From assembly GCA_029098085.1 (NCBI GenBank), contig JAQXNQ010000049.1:1-12622 (forward strand): DNA of 12,622 nt, in the 5' to 3' direction. The position numbers and the translations under genes were made by a program. The notes under the pieces are model-generated. The model searched no databases. It saw only the letters and a list, made by a program, of their open reading frames with translations, and was not told the origin of the DNA. Below, one piece after another: positions 7,436-12,622 of the stretch. The first letter of the stretch is position 1, and every line of letters begins with the position of its first letter. The DNA is from Oscillospiraceae bacterium. GTDB lineage: Bacteria > Bacillota > Clostridia > Oscillospirales > Ruminococcaceae.

Positions 7436-7538
7436 GCACCGGACGGAGCCTTAGCCGGAAACCCGGGCCGAACGGCCCTGGCTGCATAATCTGTTCGTCC
7501 CGTGCCAACACTTTCCGGGCCGGAACACCGGCAGAAAG
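7436..7538 (+). promoter_or_regulatory. Structured 5' leader with ribosome-site-masking hairpin
   Basis: Three nested or consecutive helices can be drawn by eye. P1 pairs GCAC-c-GGACG (7436-7445) with CGTCC-c-GTGC (7496-7505), nine pairs with one C/C mismatch. Inside it, AGCC (7453-7456) pairs with GGCT (7480-7483) and GGGCC pairs with GGCCC (7465-7469 and 7474-7478) around a GAAC loop. After P1, CTTTC (7511-7515) pairs with GAAAG (7534-7538) and GCCGG pairs with CCGGC around AACA. This last hairpin holds the GAAAGG ribosome site of the downstream hydrolase gene. I do not match the fold to a riboswitch class I know. No convincing sigma-A promoter is visible before it. Confidence 0.5.
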
Positions 7539-7548
7539 GATGTTGTCC

Positions 7549-8037
7549 ATGAACCGATTTCTCCGATTCTTCCGTCTCCCCGCCCTTGTGCTGGCGTGCA
7601 GTCTGCTGCTGCAGCCTCTCCCCGTCTCCGCCGCCGGCTTTCCCCGGCGGGTGATCCCTTACACGGCGCAGGATCAGCAGATGATGACCTGGGTGGTGCA
7701 GCAGGAGGTGCGGGGCGCCTCTCTGGAGCATAAACGAATCATTGCCCGGGTCATCGTCAACCGGGTGCTGGACAGCCGCTTCCCTGACACGGTCACCGGC
7801 GTGCTCACCCAGAAGGGGCAGTTCACCTCCATCCGGAACTGGCAGCAGCGGCTCTACGAGCCCGACGCCGACACCCGCCGGGCGGTCTGGGAGGTACTCA
7901 CCGGCCGGTGTCAGGAGGATTTCGGCGGCGCTCTGTATTTCTACGCCCCCCGCTGGGCCTCTGCCGGAGCGGCGAACTGGTTTGAGGGGAGCCTCTGCTT
8001 TCTCTTTGAGAAGGAGGGACACCGGTTTTTCAAGTGA
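7549..8037 (+). CDS. Secreted SleB/CwlJ-like cell wall hydrolase (Hydrolase_2, PF07486)
   Basis: The 162-residue product begins MNRFLRFFRLPALVLACSLL, a signal peptide with a likely cut after VSA (residue 28). The mature part matches the SleB catalytic domain: VVQQEVRGASLEHKRIIARV (49-68) with Glu53 at the position of the catalytic acid, VNRVLDSRFPDTVTGVL (70-86), KGQFTSI (89-95) and GALYFYAPR (127-135). SleB-type enzymes are lytic transglycosylases acting on cortex or cell-wall peptidoglycan. No separate peptidoglycan-binding domain is present, so the protein is just the catalytic domain. The start at 7549 is chosen because it opens the signal peptide and lies 9 bases after GAAAGG; the frame is open back to an ATG at 7408, but that extension is basic and would bury the signal peptide. 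A role in spore germination is possible but not shown. Confidence 0.87.
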   Translation: MNRFLRFFRLPALVLACSLLLQPLPVSAAGFPRRVIPYTAQDQQMMTWVVQQEVRGASLEHKRIIARVIVNRVLDSRFPDTVTGVLTQKGQFTSIRNWQQRLYEPDADTRRAVWEVLTGRCQEDFGGALYFYAPRWASAGAANWFEGSLCFLFEKEGHRFFK

Positions 8038-8251
8038 AGTCGCTTTCCGCAAGCGGAAAGCTGCAAGAACGACTCGGGGGCGGAGCGCCCCCGCCGCAAC
8101 CACAGGGAAGAATTGCCGCAGCCATCAGGTTATACCGGCGGGATTGCGGACGTCCTTCTTGCGGGTGGGCGAACCCACTCTGCGTAGGTGCTGAACGATC
8201 GTGAAAAGGTGACCCCGCTCAGCTCTGTTGAGCTATACCGCCCTTATAAAG
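8038..8251. other. Non-coding stretch with strong palindromes
   Basis: I see no convincing gene. Several hairpins follow the hydrolase stop: GCTTTCCG/CGGAAAGC (8042-8061, loop CAAG), CGGGGGCG/CGCCCCCG (8075-8093, loop GAG), GTGGG/CCCAC around CGAA near 8165-8178, and AGCTC/GAGCT (8221-8234, loop TGTT). None is followed by a T-run on the plus strand, so none is a standard terminator for the hydrolase gene. The first two could still stabilise or end its transcript, or be remains of dispersed palindromic repeats. Confidence 0.55.
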
Positions 8252-8281
8252 AAAAAACGCACCCCAGGATTCGGGATGCGT
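8252..8281 (-). terminator. Intrinsic terminator of the ktrB-DUF4838 transcript
   Basis: On the minus strand, ACGCATCCC and GGGGTGCGT pair over 9 bp (one T/G pair) around a 7-base loop and are followed at once by six T. This is a textbook Rho-independent terminator. It lies about 245 bases past the DUF4838 stop, with the MITE-like element in between, so the transcript's 3' end should include that element. Confidence 0.88.
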
Positions 8282-8293
8282 CCACATAATTTA

Positions 8294-8479
8294 CAGTGAA
8301 GAGTGAATGGTGAAGAGTGAATAGTTAAGGTAAATCGGGGCTGCGCCCCTCAAAAATTGACAGAACAGGCAGATTTCTCGTTTGTTTTGACGCTTGTCGT
8401 ATCGATAGCCCCAATGTTTGAGCGAACGCAGTGAGCGGTTTTCCTTCACTATTCACTATTCATTCTTCACTATTCACTG
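8294..8479. mobile_element. MITE-like 186-bp element with 37-bp terminal inverted repeats
   Basis: The left end (8294-8330) and the reverse complement of the right end (8443-8479) both start CAGTGAA, are 37 bases long and agree at 31 of 37 positions. Both consist of repeated GTGAATAGTGAA/GAGTGAA units. The core has a GGGGC/GCCCC hairpin (8337-8349), an AGCCCC (8407-8412) that could pair with the GGGGCT instead, and a GAGCGAACGCAGTGAGC motif (8420-8436). There is no transposase and no clear target-site duplication. Such TTCACTATTCACT palindromic elements are, as I recall, widespread between genes in gut clostridia, so it is probably a non-autonomous repeat. Inside a transcript it would fold into a long hairpin. 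Confidence 0.7.
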
Positions 8480-8520
8480 CGTGTCATGCGCTACCCATTC
8501 AGCACACTTTACCGACACGC
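8479..8520. repeat. Inverted repeat GCGTGTC / GACACGC
   Basis: GCGTGTC (8479-8485) and GACACGC (8514-8520) form a 7-bp inverted repeat with a 28-base loop. It lies between the MITE-like element and the DUF4838 stop and overlaps the last base of the element. Its role is unclear; it could be a 3' mRNA stem or part of an older insertion boundary. Confidence 0.4.
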
Positions 8521-8526
8521 TGAAGC

Positions 8527-10287
8527 TTACAGCTCCTCCCCGCCTTCCTCAGCCCAGTGGTCGTAAAACTCCACGCCCCGCCACATCCGGCGCAGCAGGG
8601 CCTTGTGGGAGGTCTGGGGCGAAACCCATTCCTCCATCCGGGTGAGGCCGTGAGCCTTCCAGTCGGTGAAAAAGCGGTTGATCTCCTCCGGATCGGTCTC
8701 CCCCGTCGCCATCGACCGGTTCTTGATCCGCAGGTACCGGACGGACAGGTGCACTTTGGCCACCCGCTGCAGCCGCAGGGGATCGCCCGCCACCTTTTCT
8801 TCCGCCCGCCGCAGGATGGCGTCCAGCTGATCCAGCATGAGCGCATCGAACAGGGGACTGTTGCAGGGATCGTTGTAGCCGATGTGGATCCGCTCCCGCT
8901 CGGCTTTATCGCAGAGGGCGTCCATATAGGCCCGGATCTCCTCCCCGGCGGGGCCGTAGTAATAATCGGTGAACTCCCGGATATGGCGGCTTACATCGGT
9001 GTCCGGGTTCCAGAGCAGCTTGCCGATCAGGTAGGCCCGCAGCTCGTTCAGGTCGCAGCCGCCCCGGGCCGCGCCGTTGGCCTGCTCGAAAACGCCCTTG
9101 ACATGGTTGCGGGCGAAGGCCTGCATGTTGGGCTGCAGCGCCCGCCAGTTGGGATGGGGCGCGGCGTAGTGGGAGAAGGAGGTGGTGTAATCCCAGATGT
9201 ACACCCGATTACAGACCTGTCCCCAGTCCCGCAGATCCTGAATGAAGGAGGAGCGGCTGCCGTCGGGGCGGAGGACGCTCCGGTCCTGCTCGCATTCCTC
9301 AAAGGGATGGGAGAAGCAGCACTCGATGGAGCAGAGCCGCACGCAGACGTTGTGCCGGGGTCTGGTGAGCCGGGGCACCGGACGGGTGTACTGATAGGCC
9401 AGGGTGTCGAAAATCACCCGGGGGAATTCCTCCTCCAGCCGCTCCGCCAGGGCGTTGACAAACCGCAGCAGGGTGCCGGCGGGGCTCTGCTCCTCCCGGT
9501 CGACGGCCAGACAGGAGGGGCACTGGCAGCTCTCCGGCCAGTCGTTCTGGGAGATGGACATGATCCGGGCATCGGGATTTTCCCGGAGGATCCGGCGGGT
9601 GCTTTCCACCGCGATCTCCAGCACGTCGGGGTTGGTCAGGCAGAGCTGGTTCTGACCGCCCTGCAGGCTGCGGCTGCCGTCGGGGCGCATGGAATAGTAC
9701 TCGGGATGGCTCTCGCCGTAGAGGCTCACCGGCACCAGCTCGCCCAGGGTGTGAACAAACCGGGCGTAGGCCATGAAGCCGCCGGTTTTCCGGGGATTGC
9801 GCACCTTCCGCGCGCCGTTGAGCCGCAGCTTGGGGGCAAAGCGGGTGTAGGTTTCCGACTCGTAGTAGTTGTGCTCCCGGTATTCAAAGGCGGGCAGCTG
9901 ACGGTCGTCGATCTGCGGCAGGGGCAGGTTCACCCGCACCGGCACCTGCTCGCAGGTGGCCGTGAAGAACCGGCAGCCCAGCTGCTCCAGCGGTTCATAA
10001 ACGCCGTAGAGGACGCCCCGTTCGCCGCCCAGGATGGCGAGGTTCTCCCCCACCGTTTTCAGCAGAAAGCCTTCATCGCCGAGGCCGTCATCCGACACGC
10101 CCAGCTGCTCTGCCGCCCGTCCCAGAGCGAGGGCGGGGCCTTCGATTTTTCTGATCTGCCGGAAGGGCGCGCCGGTCATCAGCTCCAGATAATACTGCAG
10201 CTCATCGGCTGCGTACTGCTCGGAGGGGGTGGGCTGCTCCGGCAGGACAAGCTCCATACACGCTTTTCGGTTTTGCGCAATCATCAT
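8527..10287 (-). CDS. DUF4838-family protein, possible GH163-type glycoside hydrolase
   Basis: The 586-residue product has an N-terminal alpha/beta segment like those before glycan hydrolase barrels (PSEQYAADELQYYLELMTG, about 21-39). A DUF4838 region follows, with EYREHNYY (135-142), GESHPEYYSM (191-200), SISQNDWPESCQCPSC (244-259), IWDYTTSFSHYAAPHPN (364-380) and GVFEQANGAARGGCDLNELR (398-417). DUF4838 proteins include the GH163 endo-beta-N-acetylglucosaminidases that cut complex N-glycans in Bacteroides; Glu401 in GVFEQ is a candidate active-site acid, by inference. There is no signal peptide or anchor, so it would act inside the cell, unlike an outer-surface endoglycosidase. The start at 10287 follows AGGAGG by 8 bases. 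It overlaps the stop of the preceding small ORF (ATGA) and has its own promoter inside that ORF. The true substrate is unknown. Confidence 0.8.
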   Translation of the reverse strand: MMIAQNRKACMELVLPEQPTPSEQYAADELQYYLELMTGAPFRQIRKIEGPALALGRAAEQLGVSDDGLGDEGFLLKTVGENLAILGGERGVLYGVYEPLEQLGCRFFTATCEQVPVRVNLPLPQIDDRQLPAFEYREHNYYESETYTRFAPKLRLNGARKVRNPRKTGGFMAYARFVHTLGELVPVSLYGESHPEYYSMRPDGSRSLQGGQNQLCLTNPDVLEIAVESTRRILRENPDARIMSISQNDWPESCQCPSCLAVDREEQSPAGTLLRFVNALAERLEEEFPRVIFDTLAYQYTRPVPRLTRPRHNVCVRLCSIECCFSHPFEECEQDRSVLRPDGSRSSFIQDLRDWGQVCNRVYIWDYTTSFSHYAAPHPNWRALQPNMQAFARNHVKGVFEQANGAARGGCDLNELRAYLIGKLLWNPDTDVSRHIREFTDYYYGPAGEEIRAYMDALCDKAERERIHIGYNDPCNSPLFDALMLDQLDAILRRAEEKVAGDPLRLQRVAKVHLSVRYLRIKNRSMATGETDPEEINRFFTDWKAHGLTRMEEWVSPQTSHKALLRRMWRGVEFYDHWAEEGGEEL

Positions 10288-10496
10288 GGCTGCTGCCTCC
10301 TGTTTTTGATGAGGTTTTTCTGTATTGTAGCACGGAAAACAGAAAAAGGCAACGGCTTTCTCCTCTCCCTCCGTCCGGGCAATATACGGGGATTCTCCCC
10401 GTTGATCTCCCGGCGGAACTTCTCTGCCAGACCGGCGGCGACATAGCCCAGTATCCCGCAAAGCACAAATCCCCCTATGAGCAGCAGCGCCTCCAT
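10284..10496 (-). CDS. Small single-pass membrane protein, 70 aa, hypothetical
   Basis: The product starts MEALLLIGGFVLCGILGYVA, a single hydrophobic helix (about residues 3-22), followed by a charged and then basic tail ending KNRRQQP. AAGGAAG lies 7 bases before the ATG. The stop sits in an ATGA overlap with the DUF4838 start. Short one-helix proteins often sit beside KtrAB-like genes, which fits its position 91 bases after ktrA. Against it, the C-terminal third overlaps a good promoter and a purine-rich ribosome site and reads like non-coding sequence, so the frame may have extended past an original stop. Function unknown. Confidence 0.55.
   Translation of the reverse strand: MEALLLIGGFVLCGILGYVAAGLAEKFRREINGENPRILPGRRERRKPLPFSVFRATIQKNLIKNRRQQP
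10324..10352 (-). promoter_or_regulatory. Promoter for the DUF4838 gene, inside the preceding small ORF
   Basis: On the minus strand, TTGCCT (10347-10352, 4/6) and TACAAT (10324-10329, 5/6) are separated by 17 bases. Transcription would start near 10317, leaving a 30-base leader with the AGGAGG ribosome site. This lets the gene be expressed apart from ktrBA. Confidence 0.65.
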
Positions 10497-10587
10497 GCGA
10501 TCACTTCCTTTGATATCAGTATATCGCAGCGGCTGTTCAAGGGGGATTAAAGGTTTTACTGTTACATAAAAAACATATAAAAATTGC

Positions 10588-11241
10588 TTACCGGTCGTTC
10601 TGGATGAATTTTTTCAGATCCCGGTTCTCGCCCAGAATCAGGATGCTCTCGCCCCAGCGGAACACATGCTCGGGACGGGGCAGGGGCTCCAGCTTGCCGT
10701 CGTATTTGACCGCCAGAATGCTGATGTGGTACTTCTGCCGCACCGACAGCTGCAGAATGGACTTGTCCACCCAGGAGGAGGGCACCGGCGTCTCATAGAT
10801 GGAGTAGTAGTCGGTCAGCTCCACATAATCAAACACATTGTCCGAGCTGTACTTGACTGCCGCCCGGATGGCCATCTCCTTTTCGGGGTAGACCACCTGA
10901 TCGGCGCCGTTGCGCAGCAGGAATTTGGCGTGGACATCCCGGTTGGCCCGGGACAGCACGAATTTCGCCCCGTATTCCTTCAGCAGCGAGGTGGTTTCCA
11001 GCGAGCTCTGGAAGTTGTCGCCGATGGCCACCACGCAGAGGTCGAAGTTCCGCACCCCCAGCGAGGCGATGAACTGCGGGTTGGTGCTGTCTCCGATCTG
11101 GGCGTTGGTCACAAAGGGCAGGGCCTCGTTGACCCGCTCCTCGTTCCAGTCTACCGCCAGCACATCGTGGCGCATCTCCTGAAATTTCAGGGCCATGTGA
11201 CGGCCGAACCGGCCCAGTCCGATCAAAAGTATGGATTTCAT
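10588..11241 (-). CDS. ktrA: KtrA/TrkA-type potassium channel regulatory RCK protein
   Basis: The 217-residue product is the cytoplasmic gating ring of a Ktr potassium transporter. The TrkA-N (RCK_N) Rossmann domain covers about residues 2-130, with GLGRFG (8-13) and Asp31 at the end of the second strand for nucleotide binding. A TrkA-C (RCK_C) domain follows (about 138-217, ending GENRDLKKFIQNDR). In this family RCK_N binds ATP/ADP, and RCK_C of KtrA-type proteins binds c-di-AMP, which closes the channel. The start at 11241 has AAGGAAG 6 bases before it; the frame runs further upstream but lacks family sequence there. It lies 13 bases after ktrB, in the same operon. No hairpin terminator is visible after the stop. 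Confidence 0.93.
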   Translation of the reverse strand: MKSILLIGLGRFGRHMALKFQEMRHDVLAVDWNEERVNEALPFVTNAQIGDSTNPQFIASLGVRNFDLCVVAIGDNFQSSLETTSLLKEYGAKFVLSRANRDVHAKFLLRNGADQVVYPEKEMAIRAAVKYSSDNVFDYVELTDYYSIYETPVPSSWVDKSILQLSVRQKYHISILAVKYDGKLEPLPRPEHVFRWGESILILGENRDLKKFIQNDR

Positions 11242-11254
11242 GGAATACTTCCTT

Positions 11255-12607
11255 TCAGCCAATGGTGATTTTCTCCTGGGGCATCTGCGCCGGGGCGGGC
11301 TGGCGGCCGCTGGCCACCGCATAGATCAGGGTCAGCCCCCCGACCCGTCCGAAGTACATCAGCGCCATGAGGACGCCCCGGGAAACGCCGCCCAGTCCGG
11401 GGGTGATGCCCAGGGTCAGGCCCACCGTGCCGATGGCCGAGGCTGCTTCAAACAGCGCCGCCATCAGGGGCACGCCGTCCGCCTGACAGATGATGATGCC
11501 GCCGGTGAGGAACAGGGTCATGTACAGCATCAGCACCGTCACCGCACTGCGCAGGATCTCCGGCGGCAGGCGGCGGTGGAAGCCCTGAATGCTGTCCCGT
11601 CCCTCAAACACCGCCCGGACGCAGAGAATCAGCACCGCCAGGGTGGTGGTCTTGACGCCGCCGGCGGTGGAGCCGGGCGACCCGCCCACCAGCATCAGCA
11701 GGATGGTCAGCAGGACGCTGGGGGTGCTCAGCCGGGTCAGGTCCTCGGTGTTGAAGCCGGCGGTGCGGGGGGTCACGGCCTGAAACAGCGACGCCAGCAG
11801 CCGCTCTCCCAGCGGCATCCCCGCCCACTGGGGCAGCCGGAACTCGTAAAAGAAAAAGTACAGGGCCGGAATCAGAATCAGCAGCAGCGAGGTCACCAGC
11901 ACCAGCTTGGTCTGCAGCCGGTACAGATGAAACCGCAGCCGGTGCTCCCGCAGGTCGTTCCAGACGAAAAAGCCGATGCCGCCGGTGATGATCAGCAGCA
12001 TCACCGTCAGGTTGACCAGCGGATCCGGGGCGTAGCCGGTCAGGGAGGAGTAGGCACCCTCCTGTCCGCAGAGGTCGAAGCCCGCGTTGCAGAAGGCCGA
12101 CACCGAGTGAAACACGGCGTACCAGATGCCCTTCAGCGGGCCGTACCGGCTGCAGAACCGGAAGGACAGCAGCAACGCCCCTGCCCCCTCCAGCGCCAGG
12201 GTGGTTCTGAGAATAAAGCCGGTGAGCCGGACGATGCCGCCCACCTGGGGAGCCGAGATGGATTCCTGCATCACATACCGCTGCCGCAGGCCGATCTTCC
12301 GGCCGGTGAAGATGGAGATGCAGACCGCCATGGTCACCACCCCCATGCCGCCCACCTGAATCAGCAGGAGGATCACGGCCTGTCCGAAAAAGCTCCAGTA
12401 CTGCCAGGTGTCGTGCACCACCAGGCCGGTCACGCAGGTGGCTGAAACCGCCGTGAACAGGGACTCATCAAAGGGAGTGAAAACCCTCTCCCGGGAGGCG
12501 ACCGGCAGACTCAGCAGCACCGCTCCCAGCAAAATCGGCAGCAGAAAACCCAGCAGGATGATCCGAGCCGGTGTGAGCCGTCCTTTTCTGCGCAAAAATG
12601 TCAGCAT
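11255..12607 (-). CDS. ktrB: KtrB/TrkH-type potassium uptake membrane subunit
   Basis: The 450-residue integral membrane protein has four membrane-pore-membrane repeats, each with the selectivity-filter glycine: TCVTGLVV (Gly61), FCNAGFD (Gly176), PRTAGFNT (Gly284) and IGTVGLTL (Gly396). The conserved loop GGSPGSTAGGVKTTT (308-322) and GRVGGLTL (420-427) are present. This matches a full-length KtrB, which carries potassium, often Na+-dependent, with KtrA bound on the inner face. The ATG at 12605-12607 has AAAGGAA 6 bases upstream, and the window ends 15 bases before it, so the promoter is outside. ktrA follows after 13 bases. Confidence 0.95.
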   Translation of the reverse strand: MLTFLRRKGRLTPARIILLGFLLPILLGAVLLSLPVASRERVFTPFDESLFTAVSATCVTGLVVHDTWQYWSFFGQAVILLLIQVGGMGVVTMAVCISIFTGRKIGLRQRYVMQESISAPQVGGIVRLTGFILRTTLALEGAGALLLSFRFCSRYGPLKGIWYAVFHSVSAFCNAGFDLCGQEGAYSSLTGYAPDPLVNLTVMLLIITGGIGFFVWNDLREHRLRFHLYRLQTKLVLVTSLLLILIPALYFFFYEFRLPQWAGMPLGERLLASLFQAVTPRTAGFNTEDLTRLSTPSVLLTILLMLVGGSPGSTAGGVKTTTLAVLILCVRAVFEGRDSIQGFHRRLPPEILRSAVTVLMLYMTLFLTGGIIICQADGVPLMAALFEAASAIGTVGLTLGITPGLGGVSRGVLMALMYFGRVGGLTLIYAVASGRQPAPAQMPQEKITIG

Positions 12608-12622
12608 ATACAGTTCCTTTCA

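Noticed and set aside
8444..8480. TTCACTATTCACT repeats as a CRISPR array
   Set aside because: The units are about 8-15 bases, contiguous and without spacers, and belong to the inverted end of the MITE-like element.
8418..8645. Small plus-strand ORF starting MSERSERFSFTIHYSFFTIH
   Set aside because: The sequence is the translation of the TTCACTATTCACT repeat and the GAGCGAACGCAGTGAGC motif, a common false gene call in genomes with these elements.
8557..10446. 629-codon plus-strand frame opposite the DUF4838 gene
   Set aside because: Antisense shadow of a gene with family motifs and its own promoter, ribosome site and terminator; the translation is Gly/Ala/Val/His-rich with no domain.
11231..12445. 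404-codon plus-strand frame opposite ktrB
   Set aside because: Antisense to all four KtrB filter motifs; the product is Gln/Gly/His-rich and looks like a mirror of membrane-helix codons.

Overview
The window looks like chromosomal DNA of a GC-rich gut-type clostridium, probably Oscillospiraceae/Ruminococcaceae. The grounds are a T-box leader, tightly overlapped genes, AGGAGG-type ribosome sites, a KtrAB potassium system, a SleB-type cell-wall hydrolase, an HgdC/HgdB-like activase pair, and short GTGAATAGTGAA-type palindromic repeats common in such genomes. No single gene fixes the species.

Layout from left to right. (1) Positions 1-183: a near-consensus minus-strand promoter and the 5' two thirds of a T-box leader, cut by the window edge; the gene it controls lies outside. 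(2) Positions 228-7187: one minus-strand operon of six genes, joined by overlaps of 4-11 bases or a 6-base gap. In order of transcription these are a TetR-family regulator, a 986-residue protein with two ASKHA ATPase modules plus a DUF2229-type iron-sulfur region, a 425-residue HgdB-like (COG3581) partner, a PF06541 (CmpB-like) membrane protein whose frame is cut by an in-frame TAG, the biotin ligase/repressor BirA, and a 59-residue membrane peptide. The promoter (7271-7299) carries an 18-bp inverted repeat that is the likely TetR operator. (3) Positions 7408-8037, plus strand: a secreted SleB-like hydrolase behind a leader that can fold into a closed stem and a hairpin masking its ribosome site. 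(4) Positions 8038-8526: palindromes, a minus-strand intrinsic terminator and a 186-bp MITE-like element with 37-bp terminal inverted repeats. (5) Positions 8527-12607, minus strand: ktrB, ktrA, a 70-residue membrane ORF and a DUF4838 (possible GH163-type) glycan-active protein, ending at the terminator at 8252-8281.

The large operon probably makes an ATP-driven low-potential electron-transfer activase and its iron-sulfur partner, controlled by its own TetR repressor; the substrate is unknown. KtrAB imports potassium. The DUF4838 gene has its own promoter inside the preceding small ORF, so it can be expressed separately from ktrBA. The items most worth checking are the structured leader of the hydrolase, the amber interruption of the PF06541 gene, the self-contained activase operon, and the repeat-like sequence at the activase/COG3581 junction.
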